DNA from: Litsea cubeba
Lineage: Eukaryota; Streptophyta; Magnoliopsida; Laurales; Lauraceae
Assembly (NCBI GenBank): GCA_012931725.1
Contig: CM022949.1
Span: 14,338,663 to 14,402,662, forward strand
Direction of reading: 5' to 3'
Length of the DNA stretch: 64,000 nt
In this document: piece by piece, positions 34,504 through 46,346 of the stretch
Numbering within the stretch: position 1 is the stretch's first letter
Layout of the letters: each line of letters opens with the position of its first letter
Translations under genes and position numbers: made by a program
The notes under the pieces: model-generated
Database searches by the model: none
What the model was told of the DNA's origin: nothing
What the model saw: the letters and a program-made list of their open reading frames with translations, nothing else

Positions 34504-37500
34504 CGAAGAATAAAAGATACAAGTCTTAAAAAATACAAGTCTCGAAGAGTCAAAAGAATAAAGTCAGGAAGAATTAGAAGATAGAAATCTAAAAGAATCA
34601 AAAGAAGAAAGTTTGGAAGAACTCGAAGAAAAAAGTCTCAAAGAATTAAAAGAAGAAAGTCTTAAAGAATTAGAATTTTTGCTGAATTTTCCAGAACCAG
34701 AATGATGTTCCATTCGAGCAAACCATCCCTCGCTCGAGCAAGCACTTCAGCAGAACACCAGACAAGACCTTGGAACGCTCGAGCGAACTTTCCTCCGCTC
34801 GAACGGGCTACGCAAAAGAGTCCTGCGCAGTTTAGTAGTTCTATTTCTAATTTTGGTTAAACTGTTTGTTTTAGTCCTAAGAAACTTAGGCAACCTTAAG
34901 CACGTCCCTAAACCTATTTATAAGACTCTTGTGCTACCCTAAAGAAACACCTCTTTCATTATTATGAGTAAGAAAATATAATTGAGAGAATTCTTCTCTA
35001 GAAGATCCATTGAAAAGTTGTGCTGCAAAGTGCATATAGAGAGCAGTTTCTTCTATATCCCTTGTAGAAGATCATCTTCTTTAGTAGAAGATCTGAGGAG
35101 TCAAGTGAGTTTAAATCTGTTGCAATCAACGGTATAAAGTTGTTAGGGTGTGAAGCTATACAAGAGGTAACTATAGTTCTTAAGTAGTGATTATTGGGGG
35201 AGGGATCTGTGAGTGTCTTGTAATTGCGAAATTCATAGTGCTTGATTGTTAATCCAGTTTGGATTCGTGGTTTTTCACCCAGTTTGGTTTTTCCACGTTA
35301 TTTCTGGTGTCCCTGTGGTGTGTACTTTTGTTATTTTATTTCCGCTGCATATCATATTATTTTGCACACATATGGCTGTTGAATTGACCAATCTAGAGAT
35401 CAATCACAAACATTTAATTGGTATCAAAGCAGGTTGTACAAACTTATTGTGTTTGATCCTAAGAGATTTCTAGAATGGTGCTCAATCGAGAAGGTACATC
35501 AACTTCAAAGCCTCCTTTACTAGATGGTTTTGATTATGGTTGTTAGAAGCAAAGGATGATTCGGCTCCTTCCATTGATGATGATGTCTGGGATTTTGTTG
35601 AGGAAAGGACTCCAAACTAACAATTGTGACTAATGGGCAAACTTTTCCTAAACCAAAAGCCCAATGGACTAAGGATGAGATGCATGCCTCCAATTGTAAT
35701 AATAAGACGATAAATGGTATCTACAATGGATGTCTGATGAGGAGTTCCGTAGGATTGTCAAATGCAAAACTGCAAAAGAACCATGAGACGTCTTACAGAC
35801 TGCATATGAGAGTATAGATACGATGAAGCAATCTAAATTGACGAGGCTGAATAAAGAGTTTAAAATAATTGTGATGGAAGAAGATGAGACATTTGATCAA
35901 ATTTATTCAAAACTGAAGTATATTGTCAATTTTGTTTTCAATTCGGGTGAGGAAATACCAAAAAAATAAAATTGTAAATAGAATTCCGAGGTCTCTACCT
36001 TCGAGGTTTGATTTTAAAGTTGAAGCAATTGAATAAAGTAAGAATCTAGCCATCCTTAAGGTGAATCAGCTAGTTGAAAATCTTTAGACTTTTAAAGCGA
36101 ACCGTTTGGATAAGGGAAAATCTAAAAAGAAAGATATTGCTTTGAAACCCATCACAGAATAAAAAAAAAGAAACCTGAAAAGAAATTGAGTCTGATTTTG
36201 ATTCGGAGGCTGAAGATGATATAAATAAACCTATGAAGTGCTTCAAGAAATATATGAAATCAAAACAAGCCAAGTGTAATAATTCTAAATCTGAGAAAAA
36301 GGATTTTGCTAAAGGGACTAAGTGTTGTGAGTGACAGGGCTATGGTCACTTTGATAATGAGTGTGCGAACAAGAAAAAGAGTTCAAAGAAAAAGGCTCTT
36401 AACACGACATCGGATGACGAATCTTCTGAAGAAGAGAAAGAAGAGGAAAAAGGTCCTAAGGCTAATCCATCCGAAACTGTTCATGGCAAGTTTGTGGCTT
36501 TTATGGCTAAATCTGTGCTAGCAATGATTTTGATAATGATGATGATCAAATGTTAGATCCAGAAAAGGATTGGGAGGAGTTGTATAACTCGCATTTGTTG
36601 ATTGTGTAAAGATGATCAAGTATGGCAACATACAAGGTCACAATCAAATTGAAAGCCGCTCAAGAATAAAATTCTGCATTGAAGATTGAGTTAGAGCAAA
36701 CAATGGATCGAGAAGGTTCATCTCTTAGAAAGTTAGAAAAACCGCATTACTGAAAATTTGACTATTGAAAGTCAAAAATTTAAGAAGGCTGCACAAGAGA
36801 TAGAGAATCTGAAAAAAGAGTTGGAGATTGTAAAAACAGAGAACGAAGATTTAAAAGGCAAACTGAAGATCATTTTGTCTGAGGTAGAAGCGAAGCAGAC
36901 TTCTCTAAACAAGATGAACACTGGTTCGAAAATTCTTAGAGATATCTTATGTAGTCAAAAGTCTCATTTTGATAAAGTTTTCTTGGTTATGATCATGGTG
37001 CATCCATTGCGACAAGTACAGGTAAAACCGTCTTTTTTTTTCAAGTTTTGCACACACTACTCCACATACTGTAAATGCAAATAATGTTTGAGTAGTTCTA
37101 AGAAGAAAGATGTATCACACACTGCATGCAATTCCACTTGTTATCATTATGGAATAAAAGTACATATCCGTCCCCATTGCAAGAAGCTGCAAAGTCTACC
37201 AAAGGCCAAGTAATGACAGAATTAAGGATTTCTTTTCACCCAAGAAGACTCCAATTTGGGTAAGAAGGTCTGATTTGCCTAAGGAAGTTGCTTACTCTGT
37301 GCTGAAAAACCAAACTACACAAGTGTGAGTTGCTACATATAAAAAGCCCTGATCAAGAAGATCAAGGTCCCATTCCTAGTGTTGTTGCGAAGATACAATT
37401 CAGGGGGAGTTATTCATCCTAATTGAGAAGAATTTTGCATGTTGACATCATTTGCTTTGTCAATTATGGGCAGAAAGGGGGAGAGCTTGAAGATGAGATC

Positions 37501-38639
37501 AAGGGGGAGAACAAGAAATTTAGAAGAAGCCAGAGACAATACAGATATCTAAAGACATTGCAGATCTACATGTACTGATTACCAATTTTTTAAATTCAAG
37601 GTATTTTGGGTTTTGTTTTTTGGTAGATCAATTTGTATTGTCGTAGAAAGTTTTGTCTACGAATTGCCACTGGAGGGGATTGTTAGGTTTTTTTAGTGTT
37701 GGCTAATTCATGGGTTGACGAAACTCTAAGTCCATTGAGTTGTGATTTTTATTTTTAGAAAATGACTGTGATTGTGCTTCACTCTGAAGGTAGAAGATTG
37801 GAAGAATTAAAAGATAAAAGTCTGGAAGAATCAAAAGAAGAAATCTAGGAAGAATTAGAAATAGAAGTCTGACAGAATCAAAAGAAGAAAGTCTGAAGAA
37901 CTAGAAGATAAAAGTCTTAAAGAATTAAAAGAAGCAAATCTGTAAGAATTAGAATTTTTGCTGAATTTCTCGAAACCAGAATGATGGTCTACTCGAGCGA
38001 ACCATCCCCCGCTAGAGCGAGCGCTTCAGTAGGACACCAGGCAGAACCTTGGAACACTCGAGCGAACCGAAGCTTGAGCGGGCGACGCGAAAGAGTCCTG
38101 TGCGATTAGTATTTTTATTTCTAATTTTGGTCAAACTGCTTGTTTTACTCCTAATCAACTTAGGCAACTTTAAGCACGTCTCAAGCCTATTTATAGGACT
38201 CTTGAGCTACCCAAAAGAAAAACCTCTCTCATTATTATGAGTAGGAAATCTAATCGAGAGAATTCTTCTCTAGAAGATCCATTGAAGAGTTGTGCTGCAG
38301 AGTTCATCTAGAGAGCAGTTTCTTTTATATCCCTTGTAGAATATCATCTTCCTTGGTAGAAGACCTGAGGAGTCAAGCGGGTTTTGAATCTATTTCAATC
38401 AACGATGTGAAGTCATTGAGGTGTGAACCTACACAATGGGTAACTGTAGTCCTAAGGTATTGATTATCTGGGGAGGGATCTGTGAGTGTCTTCTATTGCG
38501 AAAATTCATAGTGCTTGATTGCTGATCCAGTTTGGATTCATGGTTTTCACTTAGTTTGAGTTTTACACGTTATATCAGGCATCCTTGTGGTTGTGGTGTG
38601 CTTTATCGTTACCGTATCCATAACAGAGATAAAAAAATG
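34504..38639 (+). mobile_element. Decayed SIRE-like copia element, gag only, both ends lost
   Basis: Two related LTR stretches (34504-35412 and 37681 to about 38610) flank a gag remnant. The primer site TTGGTATCAAAGCAGG at 35418-35433 resembles the initiator-Met type with one change. The polypurine tract TGGAGGGGA is at 37671-37679, and the right LTR begins TGTTAGGTTTTTTTAG. Against it the left LTR lacks about the first 120 bases, and the right LTR appears to lack the last 100 or so. No protease, integrase or RT remains. The gag with a coiled-coil region and two zinc knuckles is typical of SIRE/Maximus elements (established family trait). Confidence 0.75.
35475..37215 (+). pseudogene. gag: SIRE-type gag remnant
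   Basis: It starts MVLNREGTSTSKPPLLDGF, the usual copia gag opening, then decays with stops and shifts. The first zinc knuckle (about 36323-36364) reads CCE, then a TGA where the second Cys belongs, then QGYGHFDNEC. A helical, Lys/Glu-rich stretch at 36758-36910 (QEIENLKKELEIVKTENEDL) is a likely coiled coil. NTGSKILRDIL follows, a SIRE hallmark as far as I know. The second knuckle (37139-37180) reads CYHYGIKVHIRPHC, with Tyr for the second Cys. It is not functional. Confidence 0.75.
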
Positions 38640-38893
38640 TTATAACGCACCCAAATCCAGTTCGTCAAACAACTTCGACAACAGAGGCAACCTTGCAAGC
38701 ACTCAATTGGAGGGTGTGAGCGGTGGCAACGTCAGGGTGCGTAATTGAAGAAAATCACTATCGGCTAGGATGAGAAGGGGGTGTCACCTTCTATCTTATC
38801 CTATTCTTCTCAATGTATACATGCTCTTATGTTTTTGTTTATGTAATGTACTCGTTCTGCTTCAGGGTCTGTATTCCCTGAAATAAATAAAAA
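38640..38893 (+). pseudogene. Small Asn/Gly-rich gene copy D, 3' part
   Basis: It resumes with sequence encoding NAPKSSSSNNFDNRGN and then QLEGVSGGNVRVRN before TGA (38746-38748). The 3' flank with CCCTGAAATAAATAAA (to about 38890) is the family's polyadenylation region. It overlaps the 5' part: about 20-35 bases around ATAACGCACCCAAA are present on both sides of the SIRE-like element, which is more than a normal 5-bp target duplication. Confidence 0.75.
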
Positions 38894-40208
38894 ATGGGTA
38901 CTTTGTCTTGTGTTCACTATTTATTCTGAGACTATTGACTCGCTATTCTTGGACACATTTTTGGAGAATCGAACAATCTCCATGCACTAATACCAATTGT
39001 ATGCTATGAATCTACATAAAAGAAAGTGGATTTCATTAGGGCTAACACGTTAGATTGATCTTTCGAAATAAATAATACATGTATATAAAGGTTAGAGCCT
39101 TATGTTAGAGATTTGCTATGTGTACTATATTTATTTAATGTGCATCTTAATATAAATACATATAAATAAAGGTCCCAAGTGAGCTATCTCAAACTCATGG
39201 TTTATCATAATTAGAAACAATCAGGTGTCTTTCGTCACTTTTTCAGATGAGCAATTTTTTGGGGTCTCTTTAGACCTTTGTAAATTCCCTTCTCTGTTTC
39301 TGCTTTTCTCTTCAATACATTTATATTTTAACCAAAAAAAAAAAAAAAAAAGGAGAAGATAGAAGAGAGAAAAGGTGAGAAGAAAATATAAGAAAGCAGG
39401 GATGGATGTTCATAGCAAGGTTAGGGCCTCACAAGTCAACTGCGCCCTTACTTGTAAATGAAGGTGCAGAAAATATGAAAAGTAATCCAAAAATAATAAA
39501 TGTGGGTGAACTAGGATCGATTATGAGTTGGACTCCACGATATATACCATGTGGGCTAGAATTCTGGTTTTTCTATCTTTCATTTTAGATGTGCCGGCTT
39601 GTGGGCTGTTTAATATCCTGTTTTTGGCTGTCTTCCATTTGTTTTTAACTACTGTAGATGGTCATATGCCTTGTCATACATTGTAATCTCACACTTGTAT
39701 AGCATTTAGCCACTGAGTTGAGAGTAATTCATTTTGTATAGTGAGTCTTCCTGCTCTATTTTGAGAGTTTGTTAATATAATTGTTCTTTGGTTTTCAAAA
39801 AAGAACAGACATGTTCCATTTTTCTTCTTGCTCTTGCTCGTCTTCATTTCTTCTTTCTATGTAAAGGTAGATTGTGGTTTTAAGAAATTAGTTAAGGTCG
39901 TATACTGCAAGTCAACCTTAACCTGGCATTTTTTTTTATTGTGGGTCAAATTTACCCGACCCATCATTCACTTGTAGATGCAAGCCATATATAAATCGGA
40001 TTAGTGGTTCATCCCTACTTACTATGAGTCTCCCACTATTTCTCCTACAGGCCTTGCAATTGATCCCTATAATGAGCCATGAATTTGATGTGGCTCACCA
40101 TTCAAAACCTTCAGATTCAGATACTTACGATGCAGATGCACAAAATAAAATTCTAGTCCACATAGCAGGTCTCAGAATGAGTAGGCAACACAAAACAAAG
40201 GACCCAAT
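38894..40208. repeat. Duplicated block spacer (block 3)
   Basis: Matches 3560-4058 plus 8891-9534 and 19196-20380. It follows gene D directly. It contains the LINE tail at 39227-39351. No gene seen. Confidence 0.8.
39227..39351 (+). mobile_element. LINE-like 3' fragment with poly-A tail
   Basis: 125 bp ending in 18 A (39334-39351), absent from the equivalent site in blocks 1 and 2 (ATCAGGTGGCTCAAAGGAG near 3849-3867). The sequence just before the tail (CTTCAATACATTTATATTTT) is like plant LINE 3' ends. No target duplication is visible; instead a few bases of the site seem lost. Confidence 0.55.
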
Positions 40209-40416
40209 TTTATTTATTTATTTATTTCAGGGAATACAGACACTGAGGCAGAACGAGTCCATTACATTAACATAAAACATAAAACATAAAACATAAGATT
40301 GTGCATACTGGAAGACTAGAATAGGTCAGAATGAAAGGTGACGCCACCTTCTCATCCATCCAATTCTCTGTCTTCACGCATGGTTACATCGTGATGGAGC
40401 CACCGTTCACACCCTG

Positions 40417-40967
40417 TTACATCGTGATGGAGCCACCGTTCACACCCTGGATTTGCTTATTAGCTTGGTTTCCCTGGTTGTTGAAGTTGTTTGTTGCACC
40501 AGTGCTGGACCCCATATTAAGATCGCCCTTGTTGGCGATTTTGCCAACCCCCTGGATTTGAGGATTGTTCTGGCCCCCACCTGTCTGAGTGTATTTGTTG
40601 TAAGATTGGTCGTTCTGTCAATAAAACAGAAAAGAATAAAGAAAGATGATTAGAAGCTTCACATTTGAGTGGTTAAACTTAAACAGGTTAAACCCCACTT
40701 GAAAGTGACCTACTGCCACAAGATTTCAGCCCAGATGCTGATTATTAGACAGAACAAAACAATCTATGTATCGACCATTACTCAAATTATTTTAATGAGC
40801 CTGTTTTCCTGGGAAAAAAAAAGTTGATCAAACTAGCCGAAATTTTGTGTGCAGTGTTAAAAGGGAGCATGTTTGGATGTGAAAAGAAAGTGCCATGGTG
40901 GGGCACTATTATCCGATTGCCCTTTAATAAATAGAAAGAGAAGCTTAATATTAAGGGAGAGTACCAT
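40417..40967 (-). CDS. Small Asn/Gly-rich protein gene, copy E (type 1)
   Basis: Minus strand: ATG 40967-40965, intron 40964-40615 (GTACTC..GACAG, 350 bp), exon 2 40614-40417. The product is 66 residues starting MNDQSYNKYTQTGGG with core TNNFNNQGNQANKQIQGVNGG. TATATAAAGTGGG is at about 41065-41075 and AATAAA repeats near 40209-40228. The last exon piece is doubled: a tandem copy of about 36 bases holding GGTGTGAACGGTGGC lies just after the stop, so the first TAA (40419-40417) ends the protein as in copy A. Promoter, frame and signals are all intact. Function unknown. Confidence 0.6.
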
Positions 40968-41066
40968 GGCTGCAGAAGATGAAAGTAAGATGGAGTTGAA
41001 GGTATATAGGATCAAGAAGAAGTTGGAGAATGGCCTTGATGATGATCCCACATGCACTCCAACCCA

Positions 41067-41113
41067 CTTTATATAGAAGCCGGGGATGGAGTTGAAATTG
41101 GTGGGTGCCACTA
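41067..41113 (-). promoter_or_regulatory. Core promoter of gene E
   Basis: Minus strand: GTGGCACCCACCAATTTCAA, CCATCCCCGGCTTC, TATATAAAGTGGG, identical in layout to gene A. Confidence 0.65.
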
Positions 41114-41399
41114 CCTCATGTCGTTTGCATAGGACTCGGATATTTTACGAACAGAATAAATGAAAATGGAATAATTCTAGGTCCAGTCCCTTGTCTTGTT
41201 CCAACATAGGCTCCCCTTCTACCAAAAAAAAAAAACATAAGTTGCCATTGGATCACATCAGTAAGCCCATTTCATATGAAATATACACAACCAAGTCTGC
41301 GCCTAGGTATCGCACACAAATCCAGGGATTAATCCCTAGGTCCTCACGTTAATAGCACCACTCCTACTCAGTACTCAGTAGGCCAATGTAAAAAAAAAA
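41114..41399. repeat. Duplicated spacer upstream of gene E
   Basis: Matches 10388-10690 and 26867-27170, then the similarity stops at a poly-A run near 41390. Confidence 0.7.
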
Positions 41400-41749
41400 T
41401 AATGTCTTTATAGTTAAAAGTTTCAGGATTTTTGGAGTCCAGGCAGTAATTGAACGAGTTCATAGAATTTCGTTCTCTAAGATCTCTATCATAGCTTATT
41501 GTATCAAGAGAAACATTTCACTATAATTAGGGAAGTTTATTAATAAGGGGCGTTTGGTCAGAAGTCCCTTAATGTATGACTTTGTTGCAAACAGTCCTAA
41601 AAAAAAGTCATGCAGCCAAAGGTCCTCTAATGCGATCTCATACCTAATATGTCTAATTTAGTCTTTCTTTAAATCATCTCCCATGATTGGTGGGATATCT
41701 CATTAATAATGGTCAACTACCATTTAATTGGTCACGATCAATGGAATCT

Positions 41750-42480
41750 CATTAATGAGATTTTCAAATAAATTCTAAAAATACATAAATAAATTTTAAA
41801 ATAACGCAAATAAATTTCAAAATACGCAATAATTTTGAAAAACGCAATAAAGTTAAAAAAAGAAATAAATTTCTAAAGAACGCGCATAAATTTAAAAAAA
41901 TACAAATAAATTTCAAAAAATATAAATAAATTTCACAAGATGAAAATCAATTTCAAAAGATCCAAATAAATTTAAAAAAAATGTAAATAAATTTCAAAAG
42001 CCCCAAATAAATTTCAAAAGACGTAAATAAAATAAAAAAATGTAAATAAATTAAAAAAAATAAATACATTTGCCAAAACTAAGATAACCTAATTTTCCAA
42101 ATTAGCGAAAAATCTGGCAAAAACTCAAGTATTTTTGTCAAAAACTCAGTTAAATTTATTTCAAAAAATACAAATAAATTTCAAAAGATACAAATAAGAT
42201 TCAAAAACACAAATAGATCTAAGAAAATACAAATAAATTTGACAAAAACACAGAAAGATTCGTTCAAAAACTCAGTTAAAATTTTTAAAATAGAGATAAA
42301 TTTGTTAGAAACTCGCCTATATTTTTCAAAAACTCAAATAAATTTGCCAAATACTCAGATAGATTTATTTAGAACTCGATAAATTTGTGCTAGAACTCAG
42401 ATAAATAGCCAAAAACTCAGATAGATTTGTCCAGAACTCAGATAAATTTGCGCAAAACTCAAATAATTAAATTTGACAAA
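41750..42480. repeat. AT-rich periodic tract of AAATAAATTT..AAAA units
   Basis: Some 30 imperfect units of about 18-30 bases, each with (A)AATAAATTT(C/A)AAAA, grading into AACTCAGATAAATTTG units towards the right. No coding sense. It is a decayed minisatellite. Confidence 0.75.
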
Positions 42481-43880
42481 AAATAGAAAACTTAGGTCTG
42501 ATTACTGTTGGAGATTTCTCAATGAGTAGATCATATTGGTGTATGGGTTTGAGTAATTTGGAGGTTAGGAAAAGACCTGATTTTTTTAAGGGACCCAGGC
42601 CTGATTGATTTTGAAGAAATATCATAACTTGAGATCTGACCATTTGATTTTTGAGATCTGAGTACCAGTGGAAATCTCTCGATGAGTAGGTCCCGATGAT
42701 ATATGGGTCATATCCATTTGAAGATCTAGAAAATATTTGAATTTTTGGGGTGCCCACACATATTAAATTTGTGAAGAAGGCATATCTCTTGATCCGACCG
42801 TAGGATTCTTTAAATCCATATTTCATCAGGAATCTTACTAAATGTAGATCATCATGGAAGTGAGATCTGACTCAAAACATGAGAGTTGGTGAGATCCATA
42901 AAAAAAAGGCCTATAGTGATGCAAGCTTCCTAAATGTGCATGATAATGAAGATTTAAATTTATTTATTCAATATTGTCTAAATGGGGAAAAATTAGGGCA
43001 TTGATAATATGAGTATTAAAATTGTCCATAGGGGTGCCAAAATGAGGTGTCAACACCAGCCCGTTCAAAGAGGGCCCATAGGGTGCTTGAAACCATGAAA
43101 AGATAAATCCCGACATCTCAACGGTTCCACAGAAGAACATCGGCAACTCCTACAACAGAGTTTTGAAAGAATAAGTCGAGGCAAGTATCGGATCCGAAAC
43201 AGAGAGATGGAGATGCTGGTAACGGATAGAAGAAGTATAAAATCATCTATTTGATTGTTAGAGCCTTTCGACTCAGTTGAAGTTGGTCAGGAAACAACAA
43301 AAAGTGGTGACCATACTTTCCCATACACCCCCAGACCACCGGACACCTCATCCCCATCTTCCCACAGCACACGTTCTATAATAGAACGTCTCCAAACAAG
43401 AGCTCCTCGCTTGGGATATTAAAATTGCTGCCATCGTGGGCTCTACTGATCAAGAACACATGATGGGTCTGATCTCTAAGGTCGCCCAGGGCCCCACTAG
43501 TGGATCAATGCTTCAGATTTAAAGAAGAAGAAAAGGGCTCTAGCTAGGTTCTATCCATGTCCGGATTGAAGAAGAAAAAGAGGGAGAATGGAAGATTTAA
43601 AATTTTAATTTTTAAAATTTTATACCTAATCAGTTGAAAGGGCAAATCAGTCATGAACATGTATGAGGTGGCGTGTATAGGGACTTGTCTCCATGAGGTG
43701 ACGTATCTAGGGACCTATCACCGAAATATATCCAAGCTGCTTGGACTACAGGCCTTAGAGGAAACGTTGATGGACTGGAGGCTTTACAAGACCTTTATGA
43801 GGAACATTTCGCTAATTATCTCTATAAATAACAACCTCACTTTTCTAATATTGGTCAACAACCACTTCTCCTTACCCCAG
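42481..43880. other. Intergenic stretch, no gene seen
   Basis: Repeated phrases such as GATCTGA..ATGAGTAG suggest old element debris. The longest frames (up to 119 codons on the minus strand near 42467-42826) resemble nothing I know and have unremarkable composition. Confidence 0.5.
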
Positions 43881-44028
43881 AGGTAAGGAGTTGGTTTCTT
43901 ATTGGAGAGGTCAGGGGGTTCAACCCCCACCTCCCCCATCCTATATTCCCGCATGTGTATATGCGGGCTTTCTTCCCACTTTGTGGGCTTCCTTTCCGGG
44001 TGGGTGTGCCGGGCTCTCTAAAAAAAAA
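43881..44028 (+). mobile_element. SINE candidate
   Basis: A box-B-like GAGGTCAGGGGGTTCAACCC lies about 30 bases after a possible A box (TTGGTTTCTTATTGG). The unit ends in nine A (44020-44028). This resembles tRNA-derived plant SINEs. No target duplication was found, so the call is tentative. Confidence 0.4.
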
Positions 44029-44216
44029 TGGGTCCTATCCACCATAGCTGGGGTACAAAAATGGAAAAAAAAAAGAGTTAAATTAGATGATTCAATAACG
44101 TTCATCTGAATCACCCACCCCACAAATTCACCCTCTGGTTCAACTTGAAAAAACTACTTATAACTAGAATAACTAAAATAAAAATATTTAATTATCATTG
44201 TCTCTAAGCAGGGCCG

Positions 44217-44217
<1 letters not shown>

Positions 44218-44265
<48 letters not shown>

Positions 44266-44318
44266 AAGGGCGCCCCCCCCCCCCGCCCCCCCCCCCCCCC
44301 CCAACCCCCCCCCCCCCC
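44218..44318. repeat. Poly-G then poly-C run, possible assembly artefact
   Basis: A run of 47 G, then AAAGGGCGC, then about 45 C with few interruptions. Such a self-complementary homopolymer pair is hard to sequence and may be an error. Confidence 0.9.
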
Positions 44319-45235
44319 TACATCTTGAAATTCCCCTCAAAGAATGGCTTTGGCCCCTCCATTAATTGATGGCCCCTCCATTGTTTAAGACTTTATTTAA
44401 CATGGTTTTTACTCTAAAAAAATAATAAAAAATATTACTGATTTTGGGAAAAGCTTAGAATAAAAAAAAGGAAAGGAAAAGAAAGGAAAAAAAATGAAAG
44501 AAAGGAGAACAAATAAGTAAGGTTTGATGGAGATTGGAGAAGAGGTTTCTCAATATTCATTCTAAATTATCTACACTTGTCCCAAATCTTATGATCCAAG
44601 AGATGAAAAGAAAAATCACGTCTTCCTGTTGGATATCTTGAAAGGAGTTGTAGGTTACAGCTAGCAGAGGTTTTGAGGTATGATTCTATGAATAAAGAAA
44701 AAAAATGACCAACTCACTTTCTCTTTTACAATTTTTTTTTTTACATTGCATGGATGTACCGATTTCACTACATGTTATTATGTATTTTCAATCTTTGTGG
44801 CTTATATTGAGATCTAATCTGCTTAAAATTATTGTCTACTTGCTATTACATTAATTTTTAGCTCAATTGGAGGTTATCCATCATGGATATATAAATATAG
44901 TTGTATTTCTTTTATTACTATAATCCATGTTAGAGAAATCAGGTTAAAAAAATCATTTTAAGGAGATAAAAACTAGTGGAACCATGCTTTTTAAATGGTT
45001 TAGGTTTTAAATATGAGTTGTTGTTATTACTTTTCTTTAAGGTTTTAAATAATAACATTTAAAATTGTGATTTACAGGTTACATACATAGGAAATGATCG
45101 GTACCCATATTGATATTTTTCTTGTACTTTAGTCTATATATATACATATGGTAGATATACTAATGCATTCTTAACCACGAAGATTTTTAAAACTAGACTA
45201 CGCAATAAGGATGATAATTTTTTACAGACTCAATC

Positions 45236-45433
45236 ATGAAGAATGTTAAAGGTGCACTTCGCGACAAAATAAAATATAAATTTTTTATAGATTATTTAAT
45301 TATATATATTGAAAAAGAAATCGCAATGAAATTTAGAATTAAAATAATAATTGATAACTTCAACTCAATGAAAGAACATGAAGCACAACTTCAATATTTT
45401 GATTACTACATATTTTATTACTATATTTTATAA
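45236..45433 (+). pseudogene. hAT transposase C-terminal remnant
   Basis: 65 codons. DYLIIYIEKEIAMKF followed by NFNSMKEHEAQLQ matches the end of hAT transposases of the ZMYM1-like type, where a conserved [CF]-L-x-x-[FY]-I-E-K-E-I motif is followed by F..[ML]K.R..QL. The dimerisation/catalytic core upstream is missing. Confidence 0.65.
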
Positions 45434-45501
45434 TTTTATTTTAATTTTTTTTTCTTTGGCCCCCCCTAAACAAAATTCCCGGTTCCACCCTTGTCTCTAA
45501 G

Positions 45502-46341
45502 TAAACTATAATTTCCGTGCTTATATATATCATCTTCGAGATTAAAGAATTAGATTAAATCGATGAGGTTGACTGTGGCTAAAAGAATACTTTTAAAAAG
45601 CAAATTTCACAGCCTTTGTCTTCCATTTTAGATAAGTTGTCTTATGGTATTTTGTGGAGAGTACTGATATGAAAATGCAAAATACAGAAAACAAAGGAGG
45701 CTTTATCAAAACATTACAAAAGACAAGTCCTCATCAACCAGTATCTTGTTCTTCGGTGGTTTTGACCCGATGCATTTCAGTTGGGCGTACAACTTTCAAT
45801 TATTCACCATTGAGAGGGATTGGAGCGGCCTTTTTTTTCAGATTCCGTTTAGATAATACAAAAGTTTCTGTCATTTTGAAATGTCTCAAATCACGATGGC
45901 ATTTTCGAATAAAATGTAACCTCCTAACATGTACACCTGAACTTCATCGCCATCTCAAACGTCACTTTCTTGCTCTATTTTTCTAATTAAATGGAGGAAG
46001 GATTAGAGGTGCCCATAGGCTGAGCTAGCCCTAGCCCTAGCCCGATCTCGGCCCAGGCTGCTTTGGGCCATCCTGGATATTTACTATGGGCCCATTTAAT
46101 ATTTGGGCCGGACTTGGATTAAATGATCGAAAGCCTTAAGCCCAGTCAAGCCAGACCCGAGCAAGCGGTGCTTGTAATTTAACTTGATTTTTCCAAACAC
46201 GTGTGTTATGAACCCCAAAAACCGATAGAGGACCAAGTTGGCCCGGCCAGATTTATTGAATGGATAGGCTAACGCCATGGCCTATGTTACTAAAGTCAGG
46301 CCAGGCCGGAATATGCCTCAGCCCGGTCCAACTGAGCCCAT
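45502..46341. other. Intergenic stretch, no gene seen
   Basis: 45834-45990 resembles 16480-16680 (GATTCCGTTTAGATAATACA). From about 46010 there is a GGCCC/GGGCC-rich stretch of old element type, which seems to continue past the solo LTR near 48100. Confidence 0.5.
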
Positions 46342-46346
46342 GAAAT

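Larger units (their letters stand above)
44209..45493 (+). mobile_element. hAT element, deletion derivative
   Basis: 1285 bp with the 8-bp duplication TCTCTAAG (44201-44208 and 45494-45501), the length typical of hAT elements. Ends are CAGGGCCG on the left and CAAGGGTGG on the right (reverse strand). A piece of the transposase C-terminus remains inside (45236-45433). The left subterminal region is dominated by a poly-G/poly-C run (44218-44318). Confidence 0.85.

Noticed and set aside
41540..41575. GGGGCGTTTGGTCAGAAG as a PIF-like terminal repeat
   Set aside because: No matching inverted end or target duplication found nearby.
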